Shown here one piece after another: positions 9,866 to 17,395 of a stretch of 36,179 nt of DNA. Numbering within the stretch: position 1 is the stretch's first letter; each line of letters begins with the position of its first letter. Made by a program: the position numbers and the translations under genes. Origin of the DNA: Alphaproteobacteria bacterium. GTDB taxonomy: Bacteria; Pseudomonadota; Alphaproteobacteria; Rs-D84. The notes beneath the pieces were generated by a model. The model was not told where the DNA came from. It did no database searches and was given only the letters and a program-made list of their open reading frames with translations. Location: positions 1 to 36,179 of the forward strand of contig JAFXFG010000029.1 in the NCBI GenBank assembly GCA_017520675.1, given 5' to 3'.

Positions 9866-10943
9866 ATTTTGTTTCACCAATATATATTCCCATATTGTGG
9901 GCGACTTCTAATAATGGATCGTCTGGTGATACATATGCGTTTGATGTCATTAATTCTGGAATCTTTGGGTCAGATACTTGTTCGCCCGCGGATACAAATT
10001 CTGATAATGATATTGTATGCACTTCGTTACAATCTAATGTTGTTATAACATTTGTTTCGTTGTTTTCAATTGCGTTTAATGCACAGTCGGCAAAGCGGGT
10101 CGCAAGAATTCGGTCGGTTGCAACTGTGTCGCCAGAACGTTGAATATGCTCAGGAAATGCGGTTCTGTTTAAGATTCCAGCAGATGTTAATTTTCGTGAA
10201 ATCATATCGGCAGGCTTGCCAGAATGACCGCGCAGGGAAATGCCTTCGGAAACCATAATTATACCATAATCGGTTGTTGCGTTTTGAATGTGCGAAACTA
10301 AATTATCGATGTCAAATTTGATTTCTGGAATTAATATTGCAGATGCACCTGATGCAATTCCTGCGTGTAATGCTAATTGTCCGCAGTCGCGACCCATACT
10401 TTGTACAATGAACCAACGATGATGACTGCGCGCAGTTAAAAATAACTGGTCGCAGAATGATGTCAATTGTTGAACCGCGGTATTAAATCCAATGGTGTTT
10501 TCTGTTAATGGCATATCCATATCAATCGTTTTTGGAATGCATATTAATTGCAGGTCTTGATATAGTTCCCGGTTCGCCCAGGCAAGTGATACACTGCCGT
10601 TGCCACCAATTAAAATTAATGCGTCTAGGTTCAATGTATTTAATGATTTTTTTAGGTGTGCATTAAATTCGGCTGTTTTGCCCTGCTGGACCGCGGTTTC
10701 AAAGTTTAATGCAGTCGCACGACCGTTGTGTAGAAAACTGCCCGCTAGTCTGGTGTTCTCAATTGGTAATAACATATCGTTTAATTTAATCGCAGCCGGT
10801 GGATTTACATATAAGCCATCTGTGCCGTCCATTATTCCCCATACCTGCCAGCCACGTTTTGTAGCGCCTGTTAATATGCGTTGAATCGCTGTGTTTAATC
10901 CGCTGCAATCACCGCCTGTTGTCATAATGCCAATCTTTTTCAT
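9864..10943 (-). CDS. 6-phosphofructokinase family protein (ATP- or PPi-type uncertain)
   Basis: Phosphofructokinase fold, normally phosphorylating fructose 6-phosphate to the 1,6-bisphosphate in glycolysis. 359 residues, typical length. Family motifs in order: T-T-G-G-D-C-S-G-L-N at 8-17, G-G-N-G-S at 113-117, P-K-T-I-D-M-D at 137-143, M-G-R-D-C-G at 183-188, and H-I-Q-R-S-G near 285. Known family pattern: G-G-D-G-S/T in ATP enzymes, G-G-D-D in PPi enzymes, and P-K-T-I-D-N-D where PPi is used. Here the Mg-contact Asp is Asn (G-G-N-G-S) and T-I-D-N-D is T-I-D-M-D, while both catalytic Asp (141, 143) stay. The donor therefore cannot be assigned. Ribosome-binding site AAAGGA precedes the ATG. 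Monocistronic; divergent from the LysM gene. Confidence 0.9.
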   Translation of the reverse strand: MKKIGIMTTGGDCSGLNTAIQRILTGATKRGWQVWGIMDGTDGLYVNPPAAIKLNDMLLPIENTRLAGSFLHNGRATALNFETAVQQGKTAEFNAHLKKSLNTLNLDALILIGGNGSVSLAWANRELYQDLQLICIPKTIDMDMPLTENTIGFNTAVQQLTSFCDQLFLTARSHHRWFIVQSMGRDCGQLALHAGIASGASAILIPEIKFDIDNLVSHIQNATTDYGIIMVSEGISLRGHSGKPADMISRKLTSAGILNRTAFPEHIQRSGDTVATDRILATRFADCALNAIENNETNVITTLDCNEVHTISLSEFVSAGEQVSDPKIPELMTSNAYVSPDDPLLEVAHNMGIYIGETK

Positions 10944-10987
10944 AATCGTCCTTTATTTTAATGCTGTCTTATTATATCACAAATAAG

Positions 10988-11015
10988 TTGACAAAGAAAT
11001 ATTATTTGCAATAAT
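10988..11015 (+). promoter_or_regulatory. Sigma-70-type promoter of the LysM/HNH operon
   Basis: TTGACA at 10988-10993, 16-base spacer, AATAAT at 11010-11015. AGGAG at 11044-11048 is 8 bases before ATG 11057. Confidence 0.75.
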
Positions 11016-11056
11016 TTGTCTAGTTCTTATTAGGTCAAGATTCAGGAGTTATTGGT

Positions 11057-12241
11057 ATGGCAAAAAAGAATCAAAATAATATGGGTAAAACAAAGCAATC
11101 AACAGATGATATGATTGATAGTGCAATTGCACAACAAAATGATTGGTTGGAAAATCGTCGGGAATATACGCGTGGATTCTTGAAGTCTTTGAATTTGTTC
11201 GCACGCCCCGCGGAAAAAAAGACAGAAGATAATCAGGATGTGGTTAAAAATAAACAAAAACAGACCGCACAGAAAGCTCTTTTGCGTGCATATTGGTTCC
11301 CAATATCATGTATAGCGTTTGTAATCTGTGTAGCGCTTTGGGTTTTGTTTGTGCGTGGTCCAACACCTGCGCGTGTGATTGTTGTGCCGACAATACCCGA
11401 TGCAGTTGTGCAACCTGTAGAACAAAAAATCGAAAGTGTAGAGGTTAAAGAGGATGTTTATCCTGAATTTGATATCGTTCGTATCGAGCAAAATGGGTCG
11501 ATTGTTATCGCAGGTCGTTGGATGCCAAATCAAAATGTTTCGGTGCTGGTAAATGGTGATGTTGTTGCAACAGAACAAACCAATTATGCAGGTGAATTTG
11601 TTTATGCACCTGCAAGTTTATGGAAGGCTGGAAATTATACTGTTTCTTTGTTCGGGATTAATCCGGATAAAAAATCAAAAGATAATGTTTTTGTTTATGT
11701 GTCAGACAAAGGGGCGGAAAATTCTGTTTCGTTGTTGATGACAAAAGATGGTAGTACTTTGTTGCAGGCACCAAGAATGCTGAAAGATGGTGATTTGTCG
11801 ATTTCAAAAATTGATTATTTATCAACAGGACGTATTGTGGTTACAGGTGATGGAATGCCTAGATTGCGCGTGTCATTAAGCCTGAATGATAAATATTTGG
11901 GTTTTGCACGCGTGTCTGATCACAGACATTTTGGTCTGGGGGCAGATGTTGGTGAATTAAAATCTGGTGATGAATATGTGTTGACTGTTCGTATGCATGA
12001 TGGTGATGGACGTACGGTTGCAAATGTATCTCATAAATTCGTTATGCCAGAAATGACAGGGGATGATGATACTTTTTATACAGTTCGTCGTGGCGATTGT
12101 TTGTGGATAATTGCGCGTAACTTTTTAAGACGCGGAATCTTGTTTAGTATCATCGCAGAAAAAAATAATATTAAAAATCCAGATTTGATTTTCCCAAAAC
12201 AAAATCTGCAAATACCAGTAGAGGCAACAAAAAATGACTAA
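11057..12241 (+). CDS. Membrane-anchored LysM peptidoglycan-binding protein
   Basis: Probable envelope protein bound to the inner membrane with its C-terminal part in the periplasm. Residues 1-79 are polar and basic (cytoplasmic), 80-99 form one membrane helix (F-P-I-S-C-I-A-F-V-I then C-V-A-L-W-V-L-F-V), then about 230 residues of beta-rich sequence resembling two Ig-like/Big-type modules (for example I-V-I-A-G-R-W-M-P-N and I-V-V-T-G-D-G-M-P), and a LysM domain at about 340-388 (Y-T-V-R-R-G-D-C-L-W-I-I-A-R ... P-D-L-I-F-P-K-Q-N-L-Q-I-P). LysM binds N-acetylglucosamine in peptidoglycan. This layout is known in alphaproteobacteria. First gene of a likely operon; the next start overlaps its end by 8 bases. 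Confidence 0.88.
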   Translation: MAKKNQNNMGKTKQSTDDMIDSAIAQQNDWLENRREYTRGFLKSLNLFARPAEKKTEDNQDVVKNKQKQTAQKALLRAYWFPISCIAFVICVALWVLFVRGPTPARVIVVPTIPDAVVQPVEQKIESVEVKEDVYPEFDIVRIEQNGSIVIAGRWMPNQNVSVLVNGDVVATEQTNYAGEFVYAPASLWKAGNYTVSLFGINPDKKSKDNVFVYVSDKGAENSVSLLMTKDGSTLLQAPRMLKDGDLSISKIDYLSTGRIVVTGDGMPRLRVSLSLNDKYLGFARVSDHRHFGLGADVGELKSGDEYVLTVRMHDGDGRTVANVSHKFVMPEMTGDDDTFYTVRRGDCLWIIARNFLRRGILFSIIAEKNNIKNPDLIFPKQNLQIPVEATKND

Positions 12242-12659
12242 ACAAGAAATTCAAGATTTATTGTCTATAATTTCGTTGTGTGCAGATAGATTGGGACCTA
12301 ATCAGGTAAAAGAATTATATAGAATTGCTATATTCTTGGGGTTTGCGCCAAAGTGTCCTGGGTGCGGTATGCCAATTGCCAATATAGGTGATTTTTCGTG
12401 GGACCATATTTGGCCAAAAAACAAGGGTGGTTCAAATGATTTGCATAATTTACAAGCAATGCATAAAACATGTAATACTTTGAAGTCGGATATCGTGGTT
12501 GATTGGCAGGAAATTTGTCTTTTGCACAATGCTAAATCAGATGAAAATTTAAAAGATAAAAAACAAAAGAAACATAAAAAGAAGAAAAATAAAGAAATCT
12601 TTGATAGTATGACGAAAATAAAAACATATATGAATAAAAATAATCAGAAAAAAAGATAA
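12234..12659 (+). CDS. HNH endonuclease family protein
   Basis: 141 residues. The HNH core is clear: C-P-G-C at 41-44, D-H-I-W-P-K at 57-62, G-G-S-N-D-L-H-N-L-Q at 65-74, and H77-x-x-C80-N. The two histidines and Asn form the metal-dependent nuclease site in this family, and the Cys residues probably hold a structural zinc. The last ~40 residues are almost all Lys, Asn and Arg, suggesting nucleic-acid binding. The start overlaps the LysM stop, so translation is likely coupled. Biological target unknown; no intron or restriction system is visible around it. Confidence 0.88.
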   Translation: MTKQEIQDLLSIISLCADRLGPNQVKELYRIAIFLGFAPKCPGCGMPIANIGDFSWDHIWPKNKGGSNDLHNLQAMHKTCNTLKSDIVVDWQEICLLHNAKSDENLKDKKQKKHKKKKNKEIFDSMTKIKTYMNKNNQKKR

Positions 12660-12671
12660 AAGGTATTTAAA

Positions 12672-12962
12672 ATGAATGAAAAACGTGTAAGAAAAGCTAA
12701 ATACTTAACAAATACATTGGTTTCTGATATGGACAGACAATGGCGTGGTTTGTTAGGACAGCTGGGGCGCTTAGAGGCCAAAGCGGTTGCAATGGGTCTG
12801 GAAACAGTCGAGGATTTGATTGATGATTTAAAAAATGTTATTGCAAAAAATCAACCAAATAAGAAATTGTTTCGTGCGCTTCAAACTAAGATTAATGAAA
12901 TAGACTTGTCTATGAAAAGAATAGAGTTTTTGTTGAGTCAAAAGAACGTGCGACAAAAATAA
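12672..12962 (+). CDS. Small helical protein of unknown function
   Basis: 96 residues, fully helical by composition, with heptad-like stretches (L-L-G-Q-L-G-R-L-E-A-K-A, V-E-D-L-I-D-D-L-K-N-V-I, I-N-E-I-D-L-S-M-K-R-I-E-F-L-L), so it may form a coiled coil. No Cys, no signal. AAAAGG precedes ATG 12672 and the gap to the HNH gene is only 12 bases, so it is the third gene of the 11057 operon, which ends at the terminator at 12982. Family not recognised. Confidence 0.75.
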   Translation: MNEKRVRKAKYLTNTLVSDMDRQWRGLLGQLGRLEAKAVAMGLETVEDLIDDLKNVIAKNQPNKKLFRALQTKINEIDLSMKRIEFLLSQKNVRQK

Positions 12963-12981
12963 AATTCTGTGTTCATTAGAT

Positions 12982-13013
12982 TACCCTTTTGATAAAAAAG
13001 GGTATTTTTTTTT
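12982..13013 (+). terminator. Intrinsic terminator of the LysM/HNH operon
   Basis: TACCCTTTT / AAAAGGGTA stem (9 bp) with a 5-base loop, then nine T. Confidence 0.93.
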
Positions 13014-13027
13014 ATTTCAATTGCGAA

Positions 13028-13111
13028 TTGGTCGGGTTCGCTTCCATCGCCACAGGCCATAAATTAAACCGGCACAAGGCCGGTTAAATTTCTGGTGCGG
13101 GCGAAGGGAAT
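13028..13111. repeat. 84-bp direct repeat, copy 1 (contains tRNA-Gly 3' end)
   Basis: Identical to 13213-13296 except for two bases seen (tcg/acg and agg/atg positions near 13047 and 13055). Offset is 185 bp. The right part is the 3' end of tRNA-Gly plus its terminator. Sequence between the copies (13112-13212) has no gene that I can support. Confidence 0.93.
13093..13111 (-). pseudogene. tRNA-Gly 3'-end remnant
   Basis: The last 19 bases of the intact tRNA (part of the T stem, acceptor strand, discriminator A and CCA) are reproduced here, but upstream sequence does not continue as a tRNA. Either a broken duplicate or an attachment-site-like duplication of a tRNA 3' end. Confidence 0.85.
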
Positions 13112-13212
13112 GTCTGATTCCCATATTCGCTTTCGCTCTATGGGCCCCTTTCGCTACGTATGGTTCAAACTTCGTTCGCACTCGTTTTCACCAACTGACG
13201 CCCCGAACTCTC

Positions 13213-13296
13213 TTGGTCGGGTTCGCTTCCAACGCCACATGCCATAAATTAAACCGGCACAAGGCCGGTTAAATTTCTGGTGCGGGCGAAGGGAAT
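13213..13296. repeat. 84-bp direct repeat, copy 2 (at the intact tRNA-Gly)
   Basis: Second copy; it covers the tRNA-Gly 3' half of the T arm, acceptor 3' strand, encoded CCA, the tRNA terminator and about 30 bases beyond. Confidence 0.93.
13252..13270 (-). terminator. Intrinsic terminator of tRNA-Gly
   Basis: On the minus strand AACCGGC / GCCGGTT stem with loop CTTGT followed by TTTAATTTAT, just past the tRNA CCA. The same hairpin recurs at about 13067-13085 in the first repeat copy. Confidence 0.75.
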
Positions 13297-13351
13297 CGAA
13301 CCCTCGTCTTCAGCTTGGGAAGCTGACGTGCTGCCATTATACCACGCCCGC
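13278..13351 (-). tRNA. tRNA-Gly, anticodon CCC, CCA encoded
   Basis: Read on the minus strand: acceptor GCGGGCG / CGCCCGC, D arm with GTATAATGGCAGC, anticodon stem TCAGC / GCTGA around loop TTCCCAA (anticodon CCC), T arm GAGGG TTCGATT CCCTT, discriminator A and encoded CCA at 13280-13278. It reads GGG codons and is close in sequence to enterobacterial tRNA-Gly(CCC). Confidence 0.97.
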
Positions 13352-13361
13352 GATGCTGACT

Positions 13362-13390
13362 ATTTTATAGAAATCATTTTTGTTTGTCCA
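13362..13390 (-). promoter_or_regulatory. Promoter of tRNA-Gly
   Basis: On the minus strand TGGACA (13390-13385), 17-base spacer, TAAAAT (13367-13362), about 11 bases before the mature tRNA 5' end. Confidence 0.6.
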
Positions 13391-13446
13391 GATAAATATA
13401 TTCTTGTTGTTTCGTTTTTGTAAATTTGCTAATCTTGGGCGGAGAG

Positions 13447-14493
13447 ATGTTGTTCCTACGTCGTGTTTTTGTCACGCTTTCTGTTCTGTGCCTGTCATAC
13501 GGGGCTGTTGCTGATGATGCTGACGATGTTTTATTGGCTGCTGTTGCGAAAGATAATTCTGATTCAGAAGTCGTTTTTGAAGATGTTGAAAGTTTGGCTG
13601 ATTTAATTCAACAGCTGGATTGGCAAAATTCAAATCAGCCAGAAAGGCGGGATTTGTATCAGAAATTAACAAATTTGCTTGGTGAAATTGATTCCATTAG
13701 AAAAGTTAGTTTGCAAGAGTTAGAAAAACAAAAGATAGATGATACGCAAGAGGCCTATGACCAAGCGCGCGAAAATGAACAGTCAGTGGAAAATAAATTG
13801 CTGGGTGGTGCGTCGATGGCTGCAATGGGCGTTGCAGGTATGGAATTGGCATCTGCGGTGTCTGAAAAGAATGTAATGGAAAATGCAGAGATGCAAATGA
13901 AGAATTATCTGGCAACGTTTTCTTGTGATTGGGCGGATGGACAAAGGGTTGCAGGTGGTGAAATCGCAATAGAGTTGCCAGGGGGAAATGAATTAACACC
14001 TTTGGTGAGTGAGTATAAAAGTTTGGCAGCGGATTTGAAGGCGCGTAAAGAATCGTTGGAATTGATGCCAGGGTTGGAAAGTGAAGAGATTTTAGATAGC
14101 GCAATAGCCGGTCTGTATGATGATGAGGCGATAGGTAAAACTGATGGGGCGTTTACATCTTTGGCGCGCGCATTGTCGGATGAAACCAGTGAAGATGCAG
14201 CAGAATGGGCGGCAGATAAAGAAAAAATAAATGAAAAAGTAAAAAATACTGCAATGGTTGTCGCGGTTACCGCTGTTGCAAGTGTCGCAGCAAATTTGGC
14301 AATAAACGGTATTGCAAATAGAAAGGCTGTTGTTGATAAGGCAGAATCTGTCCGCGCAGATGTCTATGCAGTTTTAGATAGTGTGATAGAAAATTGTAAT
14401 AATGCCTTGATTGAGCAAAATATGTTGGACAAGATTATAATTGGATATAGCAATTTGTACAAAATAAAGGATTATCCAGAATGCAACGATTAA
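13447..14493 (+). CDS. Secreted protein of unknown function (first of a pair)
   Basis: The frame opens at a TTG (13426), but ATG 13447 gives a clean signal peptide (M-L-F-L-R-R-V-F-V-T-L-S-V-L-C-L-S-Y-G-A-V-A, then D-D-A-D-D). GGAG lies only two bases before this ATG, so TTG 13450 is a real alternative; a TTGTTT-17-TAATCT promoter at 13407-13435 makes the 5' leader very short. The mature protein is acidic and mostly helical, with a coiled-coil-like stretch around residues 60-115, a small-residue hydrophobic patch (G-G-A-S-M-A-A-M-G-V-A-G) and a second near residue 275 (V-V-A-V-T-A-V-A-S-V-A-A-N). Only two or three Cys. Family not recognised. Overlaps the next gene by 13 bases, so the two are cotranslated. 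Confidence 0.82.
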   Translation: MLFLRRVFVTLSVLCLSYGAVADDADDVLLAAVAKDNSDSEVVFEDVESLADLIQQLDWQNSNQPERRDLYQKLTNLLGEIDSIRKVSLQELEKQKIDDTQEAYDQARENEQSVENKLLGGASMAAMGVAGMELASAVSEKNVMENAEMQMKNYLATFSCDWADGQRVAGGEIAIELPGGNELTPLVSEYKSLAADLKARKESLELMPGLESEEILDSAIAGLYDDEAIGKTDGAFTSLARALSDETSEDAAEWAADKEKINEKVKNTAMVVAVTAVASVAANLAINGIANRKAVVDKAESVRADVYAVLDSVIENCNNALIEQNMLDKIIIGYSNLYKIKDYPECND

Positions 14494-16451
14494 TAACGGG
14501 TTTCTTTTCTGTATTGCTTGTTAGTGTAAGCCTTGTGTTTGGTGCGTTTGCAGCGGGCAATCCATGTTATGATGTTGGTGTGGCCGGTTGGTGCAATCTG
14601 TTTGATGATATAATAGTGCAAGAAGAAGCCGCAAAGGGGCTGGTTAAAGTGGCAATGAAAGCAGATCTGGTCGATGAAAATTCATATGGCTATTACGAGA
14701 TGAAGGGGACTTTTGATAAGGCTGCTGATGGACAGTATAAATACAAGGATAGTACGGGTGCGGTTCATGTGTTTCAGTTTGATGGATTTGATTTGCTGGG
14801 TGGTATAATAGAAAAAGAACGCGCAGCAATTAAGTTAGCGGTTTGTAAAATGTATGGCGGACAAGGCGCAAATAATGAGTCTGTTTGTTATATGGATAAT
14901 CCGTTGTCGGGTGTAGAATCTGCGTATTTGTATAATGATTTGCAACAGTTTGGAATGTATCCACGTTGGGTGCCAGAAAGCACAAGGAAGGTCGTTGGTA
15001 ATCAAACGACAGTGGTAGGTTCGCATTATAAGTTTTTGCCAGAAATAGCCTATGATGATTTTGATGCAGATGATTGGTCTTTCTATTATGGTAGTGAAGA
15101 AATCATAAATCCAAATGTGTTTAAAAATTTGCAAATAAGAAATTTAGAGTCTGTAATAGACTATTTAAGTGATTATGTAATATTGCGTTTTTCAATGGCT
15201 GGATTGTTGGTTGATAGGTTTTCGTGTGCGTCAAGTACGATTAAGATAAAAAATAATACCTTAGCCCCAGATGACTTTTTGCCATGTTCGGCGATGTATT
15301 ACGACCCTGAAAAAGATATGAATTTATCAGTGGATTTTGGATTCTTGTTTGACGATGTTGCAGAAACCAAAGAATCTGTCGCAGCGGCAGGTGATGCGAT
15401 GTTGGCGTGTGCTGCGTTGGGTGGCAGTGGTTCTGATAAAGGTGTTTGTGCGGGATTTGATGAAAATATGTGTAATGCATTAAAAATAGAAAATTCTATT
15501 GATGTCGAATGGAATCCTGATAAAGGTGGTTGTGTAATGATGGCGCAACAAAAATATAATCGTAATCAAAAAATAAAAAATATGGCAGTGGCCACAGGTG
15601 GAATTGTTGTTGGTATTTTTACTTTGCCGGTAACAGGTGGTACTAGTATGATTGGTGTTGTGGCAATAATTGGCGGTGTGGCGACAATTATCGGTACTGT
15701 TGCAACAGCAGTAGCAAATGTTGTTATGGATGCGAATTTTAGCGCCGCATTGTTAGGGGCAAATAAATGTTTAATTGATAATTGTGGTGGGGTTATAAAA
15801 ACAGATGATGGTTATAATGTTCAAAAAACGATATCTTGTGGTTGCGCAACAGAGGCGGTTCAGAATTTGGCCGAAGCAATGATTAAATTTGAAGGAAGTT
15901 TTACAGAACAAAATGCAAATACAGCCTTGTATTTAATGGATGTGTTGTTGTCTGCACAAGTTGGAACTATGCAACCTATTTGTGTTCAAGAAATTATGGA
16001 GAATATTGATAAAAGTGGTTGGCAAAATGTTGCTAATATTGGGAATTCTGTTGCGTTGGTTGGTGTGATATTGTCTGTTCCATCTTGGTTTAGCGGTGGC
16101 GTAAATAATTTAGAAACAGTCGGGGCCAGGTTGACACAAAATTTTAAGGTTAATGCTAGAAATACAAAAAGAGTTCTGCTGGAAATAGGTAAAACAAATA
16201 AAATATCAAAGTTGGCGGCAAAACTAAAAAAAATGTCGGTAAGTACAGTTATTGCGCTTGAGAGGTTGGTAAAGAAAAATAGGGTTGTAGGGGGGCAATT
16301 TAATGCATTTGCTAGTAAATTATCAACCGCAGATACTGCAAAACAAGTTATGGGTGTATGGGCTGAGCTTTGTCCTAGTAAAGCATTTCCTTGTGCTGAA
16401 ACACTAACAACCTTTGTAGATGGATTTGATAATTTGTGTGGTGTAATGTAA
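14481..16451 (+). CDS. Large secreted Cys-rich protein with hydrophobic glycine-rich core (second of a pair)
   Basis: 656 residues, family not recognised. Signal peptide at 1-24 (S-V-L-L-V-S-V-S-L-V-F-G-A-F-A). Scattered Cys residues, often in pairs that could form disulphides (N-P-C-Y ... W-C-N; S-C-G-C-A). Residues about 365-413 are a long Gly/Val/Ile/Ala hydrophobic run (I-V-V-G-I-F-T-L-P-V-T-G-G then V-V-A-I-I-G-G-V-A-T-I-I-G), long enough for two membrane passes; a shorter one lies near 520-535. The following segment is very basic (K-K-L-K-K-M-type). Hydrophobic glycine-rich hairpins occur in pore-forming or membrane-inserting toxins, but this is only a resemblance. The overlap with the preceding secreted protein suggests the two work together. 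Confidence 0.82.
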   Translation: MQRLITGFFSVLLVSVSLVFGAFAAGNPCYDVGVAGWCNLFDDIIVQEEAAKGLVKVAMKADLVDENSYGYYEMKGTFDKAADGQYKYKDSTGAVHVFQFDGFDLLGGIIEKERAAIKLAVCKMYGGQGANNESVCYMDNPLSGVESAYLYNDLQQFGMYPRWVPESTRKVVGNQTTVVGSHYKFLPEIAYDDFDADDWSFYYGSEEIINPNVFKNLQIRNLESVIDYLSDYVILRFSMAGLLVDRFSCASSTIKIKNNTLAPDDFLPCSAMYYDPEKDMNLSVDFGFLFDDVAETKESVAAAGDAMLACAALGGSGSDKGVCAGFDENMCNALKIENSIDVEWNPDKGGCVMMAQQKYNRNQKIKNMAVATGGIVVGIFTLPVTGGTSMIGVVAIIGGVATIIGTVATAVANVVMDANFSAALLGANKCLIDNCGGVIKTDDGYNVQKTISCGCATEAVQNLAEAMIKFEGSFTEQNANTALYLMDVLLSAQVGTMQPICVQEIMENIDKSGWQNVANIGNSVALVGVILSVPSWFSGGVNNLETVGARLTQNFKVNARNTKRVLLEIGKTNKISKLAAKLKKMSVSTVIALERLVKKNRVVGGQFNAFASKLSTADTAKQVMGVWAELCPSKAFPCAETLTTFVDGFDNLCGVM

Positions 16452-16466
16452 ATCTGTAATAAATTG

Positions 16467-16596
16467 TTGACTTTTAATTGTTTTTGGGTAATAATATGCG
16501 CGCAAATCCCAAAGATTGCCATTCAAATATAACCAGTTCGCGGTATGCGTGTGGTGCGTCATCCGGCGAGTTTTCGCCCTTGACGATGGCTTTTTT
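16467..16596 (+). promoter_or_regulatory. Promoter and attenuator-like leader of the rpsP operon
   Basis: TTGACT at 16467-16472, 16-base spacer, TAATAA at 16489-16494 give a start near 16501. About 95 bases later is an intrinsic-terminator-like hairpin: GTCATC (16558-16563) with GATGGC (16585-16590), enclosing GGCGA / TCGCC, directly followed by six T (16591-16596). No convincing second promoter is seen in the remaining 48 bases before rpsP ATG 16645, so transcripts of the operon probably pass this hairpin. It could be a small RNA plus readthrough, or a regulated attenuator. An alternative stem CGTCA / TGACG shares the same bases. Confidence 0.65.
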
Positions 16597-16644
16597 GTGG
16601 TAAAAACAGATTAATTATTGCTAAAAAAACTAAGGAGCAAAAAT

Positions 16645-17094
16645 ATGGCAACAGTTATTCGTTTGGCACGTTATGGTGCAAAAAAACGTCCTTATTATCA
16701 TATCGTCGTAACAGATTCACGCGCAGCACGTAATTCTGGTAATGTATTGGAAGTTGTTGGTAAATATGATCCAATGCAACCACGCGATAGCGAAAAACGC
16801 GTTATCTTGAAGGCTGATGAAGTTAAGGCTTGGATGGCAAAAGGTGCAAAACCATCTGATCGCGTGTACAAATTCTTGGCAAATGCTGGGTTGGTTGAAA
16901 AGAAAGCAATCCCTGTTCAGACAAAGAAACATTTGCAATCTGAAAAAACACAAATGCGTATCAAAGATAAAGCCGATAGATTGGCAAAAATCGCAGAAGA
17001 AAAAGCAGCCGCAGAAGCAGCCGCCAAGGCCGCAGCAGAGGCAGAAGCCGCTGCACCTGCAGAAGAAGCACCAGCAGAAACTGTTGCAGAATAA
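16645..17094 (+). CDS. rpsP: 30S ribosomal protein bS16
   Basis: Small-subunit ribosomal protein needed for 30S assembly. The start is ATG 16645, with TAAGGAG eight bases upstream, not the TTG at 16618. The first ~80 residues match S16 (V-I-R-L-A-R-Y-G-A-K-K-R-P-Y-Y-H-I-V-V; G-K-Y-D-P-M; G-A-K-P-S-D-R-V). The protein is 149 residues, whereas a bare S16 is about 80; the extra part is a Lys/Glu helix followed by an Ala/Glu/Pro tail (A-A-A-E-A-A-A-K). Such tails occur in alphaproteobacterial S16 and are probably disordered. First gene of rpsP-rimM-trmD-rplS. Confidence 0.97.
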   Translation: MATVIRLARYGAKKRPYYHIVVTDSRAARNSGNVLEVVGKYDPMQPRDSEKRVILKADEVKAWMAKGAKPSDRVYKFLANAGLVEKKAIPVQTKKHLQSEKTQMRIKDKADRLAKIAEEKAAAEAAAKAAAEAEAAAPAEEAPAETVAE

Positions 17095-17105
17095 AAATCT
17101 GTTTT

Positions 17106-17135
17106 ATACTGCACAGATTTCGGTCTGTGCAGTAT
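17106..17135 (+). other. Perfect 12-bp hairpin between rpsP and the next ORF
   Basis: ATACTGCACAGA / TCTGTGCAGTAT around loop TTTCGG. It is followed by ATTTAC rather than a T run, so termination would be weak. It may set the ratio of S16 to downstream products by partial termination, or protect the rpsP 3' end (inference). Confidence 0.8.
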
Positions 17136-17160
17136 ATTTACAAAAGAGTTTGGTATAGCG

Positions 17161-17394
17161 ATGTCTTATAAGTGTCCATATGATGGTGATTTTTGTCAGC
17201 GTAAAAAAGATAAATTGGATTCTTTTGAGGCGGCAGTTGAATATATGGCCCAGAATAAAATAAATTACACTTTTATTGTGTCAGATAAAACATTTTCTGG
17301 ATGTCCGCTGGAAACATTGCGCGAACAAAGTAATTGCGAACGTTATATGCGATATTTATATATTAGTACGCAAAATTTAACAAAGCAGAAATAA
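17161..17394 (+). CDS. Small Cys-containing protein of unknown function (77 aa)
   Basis: 77 residues with Cys at 5, 12, 48 and 59 (K-C-P-Y-D-G-D-F-C; G-C-P; N-C-E-R-Y). Four spaced Cys could bind a metal, but the spacing is not a standard zinc ribbon. Its stop and the rimM ATG are separated by one base, which argues strongly for a real cotranslated gene. Its own ribosome-binding site is weak. Not recognised. Confidence 0.75.
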   Translation: MSYKCPYDGDFCQRKKDKLDSFEAAVEYMAQNKINYTFIVSDKTFSGCPLETLREQSNCERYMRYLYISTQNLTKQK

Positions 17395-17395
17395 T

